Source: Alphaproteobacteria bacterium (lineage in GTDB: Bacteria; Pseudomonadota; Alphaproteobacteria; Rs-D84). Taken from it: a DNA stretch of 52,453 nucleotides. Location: assembly GCA_017443235.1 (NCBI GenBank), contig JAFSOV010000005.1, positions 1 through 52,453 of the forward strand, in the 5' to 3' direction. The notes beneath the pieces were generated by a model. It did not search any database, was not told the DNA's origin, and saw only the letters and a list, made by a program, of their open reading frames with translations. Shown in pieces: positions 41,104 to 50,691 of the stretch. The first letter of the stretch is position 1. The number at the start of each line of letters is the position of its first letter. The position numbers and the translations under genes are program-made.

Positions 41104-41530
41104 ATTTTTTGGAAAGTGTCTGTAATGCGCCACGAATTCCATCAAATGCGCTTTTGCGTTTATTATATGTTTTGACCAAATCTTCCATGGCGGTGATTGT
41201 TAAATGTTGTTGCCAATCGTGATCGTGAATTTCAACATCTGCATTTGGAAACAATGTGATAAGTGCGTGACCGTCCGTGGCAATATATTCTATGACGGTG
41301 CGGGCATCACGATTTGTCATCGGGAATAATACCGGGTATTGTTCAATCATACGTTGGGCGGGACGTTCCGCAAACAGTTTTGTCATTTTTGGGGCATCGG
41401 TGACAACATTGCCATTGATTTTTTCAATCGGCAATAATATGCCGTTCAATGTATAGTTTGTCGGCTGCTTACTCAATTTTGCCATATCAATCATATATTC
41501 ATTCTTGAATGGTGTCACTTTCTTGGCCAT
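41102..41530 (-). CDS. Hypothetical protein (142 aa)
   Basis: The product starts MAKKVTPFKNEYMIDMAKLS from the ATG at 41530, well spaced from AAAGGGGG; a GTG two codons earlier would abut the site. The protein is soluble with a central strand-helix pattern (VFP...DARTVIEYIATDGHALI, NADVEIHDHDW). Lys-rich at both ends. No family was recognised. It sits alone between convergent terminator and parE. Confidence 0.65.
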   Translation of the reverse strand: MAKKVTPFKNEYMIDMAKLSKQPTNYTLNGILLPIEKINGNVVTDAPKMTKLFAERPAQRMIEQYPVLFPMTNRDARTVIEYIATDGHALITLFPNADVEIHDHDWQQHLTITAMEDLVKTYNKRKSAFDGIRGALQTLSKK

Positions 41531-41595
41531 ATTCACCCCCTTTGGTTCAAAAGCTTAGGAAATATATAACAAATTTGAAAAATGTCAAGTAGTGG

Positions 41596-43575
41596 TTACA
41601 CAAATAAATCTTTTACAAATTGGGCGTGTTCGGTGATAAAGCGGAAACGAAATTCCGGTTTTTTGCCCATCAATTCCGAAACAATGGTGCGGGTTTTTTC
41701 CGTGTCTTCGGCGCCTTCGTCCGTGCGCGGTGGCAGGTCAACGCGAATCAGCCGGCGCGTTTTCGGCGACATGGTTGTTTCTTTTAATTGGTTCGGCATC
41801 ATTTCACCCAAACCTTTGAATCGTGATATTTCAACACGTTTGTTTTTATATTTGCCGTTGGTCAGTGATTCCAATTCTTCATCAGTGTCCACATAAACCG
41901 ATTCGGTACCATGTGTCAATTTATATAACGGCGGGCAAGACAAATACAAATGTCCACCGTAAATCAATTGCGGCATCATTTGATAGAAAAATGCCATCAG
42001 CAGCGATGCAATATGACTGCCGTCGACATCGGCATCGGTCATAATAATAATCTTTTCATACCGTAATTTTGAATCGTCCCAATTTTTTGCGGTGCCTGCG
42101 CCAATAATATCAATTAAATCGTTCAATTCACGGTTGTTGCCGAATCGTTCGTCTGAATTTGAAATAACATTCAAAACCTTGCCCCGCAGTGGCATAATCG
42201 CCTGGGTCGCGCGGTCGCGTGCCTGTTTCGCGGTGCCGCCTGCGGATTCGCCTTCGACAATAAACAATTCGGTTCCGGCAACGCCGTGTTTGGAACAATC
42301 GGCCAATTTTGCCGGCATACGAATCCGCTTGGTCGGGGTTTTGCGCGCAACCTCTTTGACCTGTTTTACGCGTATGCGCGCGTTTGCCAAATTTATCACA
42401 AATTCCAATAACGCGTTTGCGGTTTTCGGGTCGGACGCCAAAAACATTTCCCACGGGTCACGCAGGGCATTTTCGGTATATCGCGCAATTTCCGGGTTAG
42501 ATAACTTTTCCTTGGTTTGACCCAAAAATTGCGGTGTTTTATAGAACACAGATACAATCGCCGCCACCGAATCGAAAACGTCTTCTCCGATAATATTTGC
42601 GGCGTTTTTATTGTTCACCTTTTCCCCATAGGCTTTGATGCCGCGGGTAATGGCGGATTTGAAACCACTTTCGTGTGTGCCACCGTCAATTGTCGCGATG
42701 GTATTGCAATATGAAGAAAAGAATCCGTCATCCGATGCCGCGCCGTTTTCGTCGGTTAAAAATGTTAATGCCCATTCTACGCGCCCGGAATCGTCCGGAA
42801 AATCGACCGCCCCTGAAAACAGTTTCGGCAAAATGCGCGGTTTATCGCGGGTCTTTTCATCCAAGAAATCCGCCACACCGTTTGGATAATAGAATGTTGT
42901 TTCGTTTGGGATTTCCATATCGGCGGTCAGCAATTCCGGATTGCAATGCCAATCTATTTTTACCCCGCGGGACAGGAATGCCTTGGCACGCGCCATACGA
43001 TAGATTTTAATGGGTTTGAATACCGCCGATTCGCCAAATATTTCATCGTCAATTGTGAATTTAATTTTTGTCCCGTGTGCACGTGTCGCCGCCCCGCGTT
43101 CAATTTTTGATGTAGCGTGTCCGCGTGAAAAACTCTGGTGCCATTCATACCCATCGCGTGAAATAGTCACATCCATATTTGATGACAATGCATTGACGAC
43201 CGCACTGCCCACGCCGTGCAGACCGCCACTGGTTTTATAAACATTATTATTAAATTTTCCGCCCGAATGCAGGGTGGTTAAAATAACCTCTAATGCCGAT
43301 TTGCCGGGGTATTTTGGATGTTCGTCCACCGGAATTCCGCGGCCGTCATCGGTAATTTCAATTGTTTTAGAATCAATTAAATTTACGGTAATTTTTTTGG
43401 CAAAACCGGCGACGGCTTCGTCAATAGAATTGTCCATAATTTCCACCGGCAAATGATGCCATGCCTTTTCGTCTGTGCCGCCAATGTACATCCCGGGACG
43501 CAGGCGGACCGGTTCCAAACCTTCTAGAACCTGGATATCCGAAGCGTCATAAGAGTGCGAATTTTGTTCTGCCAT
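41596..43575 (-). CDS. parE: DNA topoisomerase IV subunit B
   Basis: The product is 659 aa. GHKL ATPase motifs EIMDNSIDEAV, DDGRGIPVDEHP and GGLHGVGSAVVNALS are followed by the Toprim motifs EGESAGGTAKQARD and DADVDGSHI. The C-terminus has FKGLGEMMPNQLKETTM, which is the ParE form; GyrB is longer and reads differently at this point. It decatenates chromosomes with ParC. parC was not found in the window. Confidence 0.92.
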   Translation of the reverse strand: MAEQNSHSYDASDIQVLEGLEPVRLRPGMYIGGTDEKAWHHLPVEIMDNSIDEAVAGFAKKITVNLIDSKTIEITDDGRGIPVDEHPKYPGKSALEVILTTLHSGGKFNNNVYKTSGGLHGVGSAVVNALSSNMDVTISRDGYEWHQSFSRGHATSKIERGAATRAHGTKIKFTIDDEIFGESAVFKPIKIYRMARAKAFLSRGVKIDWHCNPELLTADMEIPNETTFYYPNGVADFLDEKTRDKPRILPKLFSGAVDFPDDSGRVEWALTFLTDENGAASDDGFFSSYCNTIATIDGGTHESGFKSAITRGIKAYGEKVNNKNAANIIGEDVFDSVAAIVSVFYKTPQFLGQTKEKLSNPEIARYTENALRDPWEMFLASDPKTANALLEFVINLANARIRVKQVKEVARKTPTKRIRMPAKLADCSKHGVAGTELFIVEGESAGGTAKQARDRATQAIMPLRGKVLNVISNSDERFGNNRELNDLIDIIGAGTAKNWDDSKLRYEKIIIMTDADVDGSHIASLLMAFFYQMMPQLIYGGHLYLSCPPLYKLTHGTESVYVDTDEELESLTNGKYKNKRVEISRFKGLGEMMPNQLKETTMSPKTRRLIRVDLPPRTDEGAEDTEKTRTIVSELMGKKPEFRFRFITEHAQFVKDLFV

Positions 43576-43716
43576 AATGCCTATATTATTAGAACATTAT
43601 TTCGTTTTGTGCAAGCCCAATCGTAAAAACCGCCCGAAAAATAAGATTTTTATGGGCTTGATTTTAACAAAAACCGCATTATATATTTATGCAAGAAATA
43701 ATTACGGACCGTTGAA

Positions 43717-44841
43717 ATGAATAAAAATCCTTATGAAGTTTTGGGTGTGGCGCGTGATGCGTCGGACGCCGATATTAAAAAGGCCTATCATAAATTGGTG
43801 ATGAAATATCATCCGGATAAAAACCCGGGGGACAAGGTGGCCGAAGAAAAATTCAAAGAAGTCAATAATGCGTTTGATATATTAAAAGACCCGCAAAAAC
43901 GTGCGGCATACGACCGATATGGTGATGCCGCGTTCGCCGGCGGAAATGGGGCGTCCGCCGGAATGGGTGGAAACCCATTTGGAAATGGGGCGTTCCACTT
44001 TGATATGGGTGGCGGTGCCGGTATGGAGGATATACTGCGTGAGGCTATGCGTGGTTTCGGTTTTGGCGGGTTTGATGGCGGGGCGCGTGGCGCGGGCGCA
44101 CGGACACGCGGGCGCGATTTACTGGACGAAGTTGAAATATCGCTGCGGGATGCATATTTTGGCAAAACGCATACGGTTAAATTTTCCAGTAATGTAAAAT
44201 GTGAAAAATGCAACGGTTATGGAACCGCGGATGGAAAACCGGCGCCCGTATGTTCGCGTTGTCACGGAACGGGGTATGTGAACATGCAACGTGGGTTCTT
44301 TGCAATGCAGACGCCGTGTCCGGAATGCAACGGTTTGGGACACAAAATTGATAAAAAATGCCCGGATTGCGATGGTGCGGGCGTTGTTCATAAAAACAGA
44401 ACCATTGATGTCAAAATCCCGGCGGGAATTGAAGACGGTGCGCGGTTGCGCCTGGGCGGCCAGGGCGAGGCCGGTCAAAACGGTGGCGCGGCGGGTGATT
44501 TCTATTTGGATGTGCGTGTGCGGCCCGACCCGCGTTTCGAACGCAATGGGGCGAATTTAATAATGCGCGCCGATTTGCCATTTACGACTTTGGCATTGGG
44601 CGGCGAGATAGAAGTTGAAACAATTGATGATAAAAAATTATCTGTTAAAGTGCCGGCCGGGACCCAGGTTGGTGAAAAATTGCGTGTGCGTGGGCATGGT
44701 ATGCCGACCGGGCGCGCATCATCTTTTGGAGATTTGTATATAGAAATTGGTATTGTTGTTCCAACAAAACTGACCGAAAAACAAAAGAAAATTTTAACCG
44801 AATTTTCAGAAACAAAATCCGCCAAAAAAGGATGGTTCTAA
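43717..44841 (+). CDS. dnaJ: Chaperone DnaJ
   Basis: The product is 374 aa. The J domain has HPD (32-34), followed by a Gly/Phe-rich stretch (about 75-128), the zinc domain with four CxxCxGxG repeats ([32 protein letters not shown]), and the C-terminal substrate-binding domains. It stimulates DnaK ATPase and delivers unfolded clients. dnaK is not adjacent. Confidence 0.96.
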   Translation: MNKNPYEVLGVARDASDADIKKAYHKLVMKYHPDKNPGDKVAEEKFKEVNNAFDILKDPQKRAAYDRYGDAAFAGGNGASAGMGGNPFGNGAFHFDMGGGAGMEDILREAMRGFGFGGFDGGARGAGARTRGRDLLDEVEISLRDAYFGKTHTVKFSSNVKCEKCNGYGTADGKPAPVCSRCHGTGYVNMQRGFFAMQTPCPECNGLGHKIDKKCPDCDGAGVVHKNRTIDVKIPAGIEDGARLRLGGQGEAGQNGGAAGDFYLDVRVRPDPRFERNGANLIMRADLPFTTLALGGEIEVETIDDKKLSVKVPAGTQVGEKLRVRGHGMPTGRASSFGDLYIEIGIVVPTKLTEKQKKILTEFSETKSAKKGWF

Positions 44842-44846
44842 ATTCG

Positions 44847-44880
44847 CCTGTACGCCGGTTTATGGCGTATAGGTATTTTT
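44847..44880 (+). terminator. dnaJ terminator related to a dispersed palindrome
   Basis: CCTGTACGCC (44847-44856) pairs with GGCGTATAGG (44864-44873) with one mismatch, and a T-run follows. Its outer arms match the palindromic repeat found inside uvrC (46244) and the AsmA gene (48903). Confidence 0.78.
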
Positions 44881-44894
44881 TTATTTTAAAAAAC

Positions 44895-44919
44895 AACCCG
44901 CCGTGGCGGGTTATTTTAT
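44895..44919. terminator. pgsA terminator
   Basis: AACCCGCC (44895-44902) / GGCGGGTT (44905-44912), with AAAAAA on the left, which is the T-run side for the minus-strand pgsA transcript. A T-rich tract on the right makes it usable in both directions. Confidence 0.75.
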
Positions 44920-45509
44920 TTTTTTAATTTGTGGACAACGTCCATTGTGTATTGGGTTGCCGACCAAATTGATGCGACCAACGCAAACCAAAGACCAAAT
45001 ATACCAATGTTTGGTAATGCATAAATTGCGTATAATATAAACTTGCCATTTGATGCCGCGCCAACCGATGCGCCCAATGCAAACAATGCCAAGAATGCGA
45101 TTATTGAAATCATCTGCATGGCGGTTTTGATTTTGCCCATTGAAAAACGTGTTTTGGCGTGCGGAACAGACATCTTTTGTGTGCCCAAGAATTCGCGCAG
45201 ACCACTTATGTACAAATCACGCGCAACCATAACGATAATTGGAATTACAATAAACCAAACCGGCATCATAAGGCACAGCAATATAAACGTATTCACAATC
45301 AATAATTTGTCGGCGACACTGTCCAATACGACGCCCATCTTGGTGCATACGTCATATTTCCGGGCAAGGTATCCGTCCAAAAAATCACTTAACGCCGCCA
45401 AAATAAATAAAATCAACGTCGTTGTATAAAGTCCGGACATCAATGTGCCAATAATGGCGAATGATGCAAAAATGCGAAAGCATGATAAAAAGTTCACGAA
45501 AAATTTCAT
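44916..45509 (-). CDS. pgsA: CDP-diacylglycerol-glycerol-3-phosphate phosphatidyltransferase
   Basis: The product is 197 aa with four or more membrane helices. The CDP-alcohol phosphatidyltransferase motif is clear: SDFLDGYLARKYDVCTKMGV followed by VLDSVADK, i.e. D-G-x2-A-R-x8-G-x3-D-x3-D. It makes phosphatidylglycerophosphate, the precursor of PG and cardiolipin. An AAGGAGAAC site precedes the ATG. uvrC lies 46 bases upstream on the same strand. Confidence 0.92.
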   Translation of the reverse strand: MKFFVNFLSCFRIFASFAIIGTLMSGLYTTTLILFILAALSDFLDGYLARKYDVCTKMGVVLDSVADKLLIVNTFILLCLMMPVWFIVIPIIVMVARDLYISGLREFLGTQKMSVPHAKTRFSMGKIKTAMQMISIIAFLALFALGASVGAASNGKFILYAIYALPNIGIFGLWFALVASIWSATQYTMDVVHKLKK

Positions 45510-45555
45510 TTTGTTCTCCTTGGGTTATATTTTACAGACAAGATTATATCATATT

Positions 45556-46980
45556 TTAATGAAAATGGTCGTATATTTTTTTTGCCGCAGATTTCCCCAG
45601 TCCCGGCACGCGCAACAACGCTGGCATATCTGCATCAATAATTCCGCGCACAGAACCAAAATGATTCAGCAATAATTTTTTGCGGGACGGCCCAATGCCA
45701 TCAATTTCATCCAGGCAAGACCCCGTCATTGTTTTTGCACGACGTGTTCGATGGTATGTGATAACAAATCTGTGCGCTTCGTCACGAACGTGGCGCAGCA
45801 TTAAAAACAGTTTTGAATCTTTGGGCATTGTTCTGTCTTCGTTCCCATCCGGCATAATAAAATGTTCATCGCCGTTTCTAACTTCGCCTTTGGTGACACA
45901 CAAAATTGGAATGTTCGGTGCGGTTTTATGTGCAATGTTCCATTGTGCACGACCACCATCGACAATAATTAAATCTAATTCAGGACTGTTTTTCACGGCG
46001 CGTTCGATAAATTCCGCCATCATGGCAATATCGTTGCCGGCACGCGCGTGGTCGTGCAACTTAAAGTGACGATACCCGGATTTTATAAAACCGTTATGTC
46101 CAAATGTTATCATTGCGCCAACCGGATTCGTTCCAAATAAATGTGAATTATCAAATACACCGGCATATGTAATCTTGCCACCAATCCATTTTTCCATTTC
46201 GCATACAATTTTATCCCAATTTTTTATATCGGTTGAATTTTGTCTATACGGCGGATTCCGGCGTATACCGCGTACAGATGTATTCGTTAGTGCGGATATT
46301 TTATCGCGCAAAATTGCCGCGTTTTCAAAGTCCATTTTGTCGGAAAATTTTTTCATCTGGGCGGACAGTTCTGTTATAATTGGTTCGCTGTCGCCGGTCA
46401 AAATTCTTCGTGCCAATTTTACATTTTCATCATAGTTCGGTACGTTCATTGTGCACGGTGCGCTGCATCGGCCAATTTGATACAATAAACACGGACGAAC
46501 GCGGTTATTCATAAAAACGTCGGTGCACGTGCGAATTTGACATACCTTTTGAATCATTTTTATGGTTTCATTTAATGCCTGGACCGAAGGATATGGGCCA
46601 TATACATCGCGGCGTTGTGAAATCTTGCCACGGAATTTCAATAAACGCGGATATTTATGATTTGTTAATGCCAACATTGGGTACATTTTCCCATCGGTCA
46701 GCATAATGTTGTATTTCGGCTTTTCCGATTTGATGGTTTTCTGTTCCAATACCAACGCATCCGATTCGGTTGCGGTCGTTTCCCACGTCACCCGCGTAAC
46801 CAGGCTGCGCATAACCTGTTTGTGTAATTCCAGTTTTGATATATCGGTGTACTGGCGCAACCGATTCGCAAGATTTTTCGCCTTGCCGACATAAAGCAAA
46901 TTGTCGTTTGCGTCGTACATTCGATAAATGCCCGGAGATTCGGGTACATTTTCAATTAAATCGCGGAATTGAATATTCAT
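45556..46980 (-). CDS. uvrC: Excinuclease ABC subunit C, compact form
   Basis: The product is 474 aa, short for UvrC (about 600) but with all domains: a GIY-YIG nuclease (about 14-95, GIYRMYDANDNLLYVGKAKN), a Cys cluster (C152, C164, C172, C176), a UVR/UvrB-binding helix pair (about 202-232), an RNase-H-like endonuclease with VDGGRAQW, and C-terminal HhH (IDGIGPSRKKLLLNHFGS, VPGLGKSAAKKIY). It makes both incisions in nucleotide-excision repair. The start at 46980 gives the proper N-terminus. A palindromic repeat encodes residues about 238-246, between the UVR and endonuclease regions. Confidence 0.93.
   Translation of the reverse strand: MNIQFRDLIENVPESPGIYRMYDANDNLLYVGKAKNLANRLRQYTDISKLELHKQVMRSLVTRVTWETTATESDALVLEQKTIKSEKPKYNIMLTDGKMYPMLALTNHKYPRLLKFRGKISQRRDVYGPYPSVQALNETIKMIQKVCQIRTCTDVFMNNRVRPCLLYQIGRCSAPCTMNVPNYDENVKLARRILTGDSEPIITELSAQMKKFSDKMDFENAAILRDKISALTNTSVRGIRRNPPYRQNSTDIKNWDKIVCEMEKWIGGKITYAGVFDNSHLFGTNPVGAMITFGHNGFIKSGYRHFKLHDHARAGNDIAMMAEFIERAVKNSPELDLIIVDGGRAQWNIAHKTAPNIPILCVTKGEVRNGDEHFIMPDGNEDRTMPKDSKLFLMLRHVRDEAHRFVITYHRTRRAKTMTGSCLDEIDGIGPSRKKLLLNHFGSVRGIIDADMPALLRVPGLGKSAAKKIYDHFH
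46244..46267. repeat. Palindromic repeat embedded in uvrC
   Basis: CTATACGGCGGATTCCGGCG followed by TATA is a 24-bp near-palindrome. Its first 22 bases are identical to 48903-48924 inside the AsmA-like gene, which is on the opposite strand. In UvrC it encodes IRRNPPYR in an interdomain linker. Confidence 0.78.
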
Positions 46981-47031
46981 ATTGGTTATGATAGAATAAA
47001 TATAACCGAATAGCAAACAAAGGAATAAAAA

Positions 47032-47496
47032 ATGAAATATGAATCTGGACGTTCTATGATAGAAATGTTGGGGGTTTTGGCAATTATGGGTGTCATAACC
47101 GTTGGTGCAATTGGGTTGATTTCAACCGCAATGCGTACGCAAAAGCGCAACACCGTGAACGAAGAAGTGTTGCAAATTGTGACCGGGGTTCGGCAATTGT
47201 TGGGCGAATATGACGATTTTTCGAACATAAACAATTCGACCATTTTTGGCGCAATTGGAATGTCGGCCAAGAATCCATATGGTGGGACATATGAATTGGC
47301 GGTGGATTCAACAAATAATCGTCAATTTATTGTTTCTGTGACCGGACTGTCCGATGGTGATTGCGAATATTTCGTGACCAAGGCTTGGTCGGATTCTGTG
47401 GAATACATTGCCTCAGACGGCAAGAAAAGTGGCGCATCCGGGAATTGTAATGCGGGCAACGGCAAAAATGTCGTCAAGATAACTTATGGCGAATAA
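47032..47496 (+). CDS. Type IV prepilin-like protein
   Basis: The product is 154 aa. A short basic leader MKYESG is followed by the prepilin peptidase site and hydrophobic helix (G|RSMIEMLGVLAIMGVITVGA), with Glu at position +5 as in type IV pilins. The C-terminal domain has two Cys (CEYF, NCNAG) that may form the pilin disulfide loop. It resembles PilS/type IVB pilins, in line with the secretin operon at 31924-34545, though it is separate from it. A pseudopilin role cannot be excluded. Confidence 0.85.
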   Translation: MKYESGRSMIEMLGVLAIMGVITVGAIGLISTAMRTQKRNTVNEEVLQIVTGVRQLLGEYDDFSNINNSTIFGAIGMSAKNPYGGTYELAVDSTNNRQFIVSVTGLSDGDCEYFVTKAWSDSVEYIASDGKKSGASGNCNAGNGKNVVKITYGE

Positions 47497-47501
47497 CCCG
47501 T

Positions 47502-48470
47502 ATGGCAGAATTGATAACGGTTTCTTCGGTTGAAGACGGGACGCGATTGTTACGTTGGTTTTTGCGTCATTTCCCGTCTATGCCGCAACGCGAGTTCTAT
47601 CGGCTTTGTCGCGGTGGGCAAATACGCGTGAATTCGCGGCGGTGCCGTGGAACCGAGATTCTGGGCGAAGGTGATGTTGTGCGCGTTCCGCCAACCGTTG
47701 CGGAATACGCCGCTCCGCCAAAGAAAAAGACGGAATCCGGCGAAAATTTTTCGTTGTCAGATTTGGAAAAATTGCGTTTGTCCATAATTCACAATGATGA
47801 CGATATTGTGGTTTTTAACAAACCGGCCGGTTTGGCGGTCCAGGGTGGAACAGGGATAAGAAAGTCGATTGATAAAATGGCGGCGGCGTTGTTTCCGTAT
47901 GCCAAGATTTCTTTGGTGCATCGGTTGGATATGGAAACCAGTGGTTTATTGGTCGTTGCCAAGACTCACCAGGCCGCCCAGGTTTTGTCACGTCAATTTC
48001 AAACCAAAACCGCACGTAAAGAATACTTGGCTTTGTTGAATGGTGATGTCCCGGAATCCAAGGGCGTGATAGATAATTATTTATTAAAGGGGCGTGTGTT
48101 CGATTCGCCGGGGCGTGAAAATGGAACCGGTGCGCGTCCGCATCACGCGGTGACGGAATTTCGCGTGTTGGCGCGTGCGTCGGGTATGTTGACGTGGATT
48201 TTGTTTTTGCCCCAAACGGGACGGACGCATCAATTGCGTATGCACAGCGCGTTTTCATTGAATGCGCCAATTGTGGGTGATGATTTATATGGACGTGGGC
48301 ATGAAATGGATGTGGGGTTGCGTTCGGTTATTGCAACGAACAATTTATTTTTGTTTGCACACAAGATTACGTTTCAGCATCCGTCAACGGGTCGTATGGT
48401 GACATTTCGGGCCCCGATTCCAGAATTTATGAAACCGGTAATGAATCTGTTAGAATTGCCATTACCATAA
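47502..48470 (+). CDS. RluC/RluD-family rRNA pseudouridine synthase
   Basis: The product is 322 aa. An S4 RNA-binding domain (about 12-70, LLRWFLRHFPSMPQREFYRL) precedes the catalytic domain with KPAGLAVQGGTG, LVHRLDMETSGLLVVAKTH (catalytic Asp in HRLD) and TGRTHQLRMH. It likely modifies 23S rRNA, with RluC the closest impression. It begins 5 bases after the prepilin stop and ends 10 bases before the AsmA gene. Confidence 0.9.
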   Translation: MAELITVSSVEDGTRLLRWFLRHFPSMPQREFYRLCRGGQIRVNSRRCRGTEILGEGDVVRVPPTVAEYAAPPKKKTESGENFSLSDLEKLRLSIIHNDDDIVVFNKPAGLAVQGGTGIRKSIDKMAAALFPYAKISLVHRLDMETSGLLVVAKTHQAAQVLSRQFQTKTARKEYLALLNGDVPESKGVIDNYLLKGRVFDSPGRENGTGARPHHAVTEFRVLARASGMLTWILFLPQTGRTHQLRMHSAFSLNAPIVGDDLYGRGHEMDVGLRSVIATNNLFLFAHKITFQHPSTGRMVTFRAPIPEFMKPVMNLLELPLP

Positions 48471-48480
48471 GGATTGTTTA

Positions 48481-50589
48481 ATGACACGAAAGAAAAAATT
48501 TTTAGTTATTGCGCGGGTTATATTCATATTTTTTATGGTACTTGGTGTGGCGATAGTTATCGCATTATCTAAGATGGATATGAACGTTTTGCGTTCAAAT
48601 TTACTTGGGGTGTTGCGTTCTTCGACCGGGTTGCCAATTGAAATTACCGGCGATGTGTCTTGGAAATTATCGTTGCGTCCGCGTGTGACAATGCACGGGG
48701 TTAGTGTACCAAATGAAAAAAATGCAAAGCACAAAAATTTATTTGAGGCCGAAACAATCGAGGTTGGATTAAACCTGATTTCGTTATTTTCAAATCGTCC
48801 AACAATTCAAAGAATACATGTAAATGATGCCAAAATATTTATTGATAAAAATGCAAAAGGAAAATATGAATTATTTGATTCTGTGAATGGTGATAAAAAT
48901 GGCTATACGGCGGATTCCGGCGTACAGGACGAAAATGAACAACCGGAATACCCGTTTGTTGACCCCGGTTTTGGTATGTTGGCAATAAACAATTTTACCG
49001 CATATATTGATGGGCAAAAATATTCTGTCCCACAATTGAGTTTCAGGGCAGGGAACTTTTCTAAAAATCGTGAATACAAAGGTTGGGTTAAATTAGAAAA
49101 AACACTTATACCGTTTATAATTTCTTTCGACAGGTATAATGCAGAACGCAAAGTGTATCCGGTTCAAGTGGCGTTTTCGTCCGATGGGGACGCCTTGATT
49201 GCAGATGTTGCATTAGAGGGTACAAGTAAAATACCAATTGATTTTATTATCAAAGGTGACATCCCAGATGTGACGCCGATTGGTGAATTCTTGGGCGTGA
49301 AATTACCAAAAATGCCAGAGATAAATGTCAATATTGCCGGTGGACTTGGGAATGATAAATTGACGCTGTACAAATCACATGTTGGCGTCCGGGGCAGTGA
49401 TCTTATTATTTCTGGGAATATAGATTGGTCGAAAAAAATCACAGATATAAATGTGAATTTATCATCCAAGAAAATCAATCTGTTGGAATTGTTCCCGGAA
49501 CTGTATGGTTCTTCGAAACGCCCGGCAAAAAATTATAAACCAAATGTGTTCAAAGATATGCCTTTGTTCGGGTCGTTCCTGTATAACAAAAAGATGACAT
49601 TAAATGTAGATTTGGGGCGTTTGATTGTATATCGCAATTTGTCTTTGAATAATATCAAGGTTGGTGCGCGCGTGCGTGACAATGTGATAAGAATAACCGC
49701 CGATACGGGGTTTGCCGATGGGACCGTAAACGCCGCAATTGATGGAACCATAGAATCATCCGGGCGTATGAATGTGGAAATGGGCGGTGTCGGCCGCGGA
49801 ATAGTGATTGGAAAATTATTGGAACAAATAAACACAAATGATTTCATATCTGAATTGCCAATCGATTTTGAAATGTATGTTCGGGCCAATGGGTCAAATA
49901 TGTCTGAAATTATGAAAACCATAACTGGTCCGATGCGTGTGTATTCTGCGGCATCGGGGTATGCACACTCTGATTTGGTTGCATATATGTATGGCGAAGA
50001 TTTCTTGACCAGTTTGCGTCACAGTATTCAAGATATGTTTTCATCGAAAAAGAAATATGACCAAATGAAAATAAATTGTTTGGCGGTAAATTTGAAATTG
50101 CGTGACGGTTTGGCCGAAACCAGTAATGGTGTGGCCATAGAAACAAATGCAATAAATCTTATGTTGGATGGCAGCATAAATCTAGGACGCGAAAAAATAG
50201 ATTTGTCTTTGACCACTATACCGGTGCGCGGCATAAAACTTTCGTTATCGGGTAATGTGGTAAATACGATAAAAATATCGGGAAATTTGGCCGAACCAGA
50301 TATGTCAATAAATGGTGCCGCCATTGCGGGCAAGGCATTGTCGGCAACCGGTCTTGGGTTGTTGCTGGCGCCACTTACGGGGGGAATCGGTTTGGTTGCC
50401 GGTGCGGGCGTTGGGCTTTTGGCGGGTGATTTACTGACCAATTGGTTGGCGGATGATCATCCGTGCAAAACCGCGTTGAAACGTGGTGCGCCGGCGCGTC
50501 GTGATGACCCAGAATGGATGGATTTGCCGGTTTTGGATTTGGCCAATGGTGTTATAAACCCCGAATCTGCGCCTGTTTCAAACAAATAA
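48481..50589 (+). CDS. AsmA-family envelope protein
   Basis: The product is 702 aa. A signal-anchor helix (about 8-28) leads to an AsmA N-domain (LRSSTGLPIEITGDVSWKLS, VTMHGVSVPNEK). A long beta-rich periplasmic part and an AsmA_2-like C-domain (VAIETNAINLMLDGSINLGR, IKLSLSGNVVNTIKISGNLAEP) follow, ending in a Gly-rich segment (GLLLAPLTGGIGLVAGAGVG). AsmA-like proteins are bridge-type proteins thought to carry phospholipids to the outer membrane. A palindromic repeat encodes residues about 141-149 (GYTADSGVQ) in a charged linker. Confidence 0.88.
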   Translation: MTRKKKFLVIARVIFIFFMVLGVAIVIALSKMDMNVLRSNLLGVLRSSTGLPIEITGDVSWKLSLRPRVTMHGVSVPNEKNAKHKNLFEAETIEVGLNLISLFSNRPTIQRIHVNDAKIFIDKNAKGKYELFDSVNGDKNGYTADSGVQDENEQPEYPFVDPGFGMLAINNFTAYIDGQKYSVPQLSFRAGNFSKNREYKGWVKLEKTLIPFIISFDRYNAERKVYPVQVAFSSDGDALIADVALEGTSKIPIDFIIKGDIPDVTPIGEFLGVKLPKMPEINVNIAGGLGNDKLTLYKSHVGVRGSDLIISGNIDWSKKITDINVNLSSKKINLLELFPELYGSSKRPAKNYKPNVFKDMPLFGSFLYNKKMTLNVDLGRLIVYRNLSLNNIKVGARVRDNVIRITADTGFADGTVNAAIDGTIESSGRMNVEMGGVGRGIVIGKLLEQINTNDFISELPIDFEMYVRANGSNMSEIMKTITGPMRVYSAASGYAHSDLVAYMYGEDFLTSLRHSIQDMFSSKKKYDQMKINCLAVNLKLRDGLAETSNGVAIETNAINLMLDGSINLGREKIDLSLTTIPVRGIKLSLSGNVVNTIKISGNLAEPDMSINGAAIAGKALSATGLGLLLAPLTGGIGLVAGAGVGLLAGDLLTNWLADDHPCKTALKRGAPARRDDPEWMDLPVLDLANGVINPESAPVSNK
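48903..48928. repeat. Palindromic repeat embedded in the AsmA gene
   Basis: Twenty-two bases identical to 46244-46265 in uvrC, extended by CAGG, which also matches the outer stem of the dnaJ terminator (CCTGTACGCC). In AsmA it is read as YTADSGVQ, in uvrC on the other strand as RRNPPYR. Confidence 0.78.
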
Positions 50590-50691
50590 TTTTTGGTGCG
50601 CTTTTGCTCTTGCACCGAATCGGCATTTTTTGATAAAATCACCCCTGAGAATGTAGGAAAGAATTTAAAAGAAAGATAACAGGAGCGTAAA

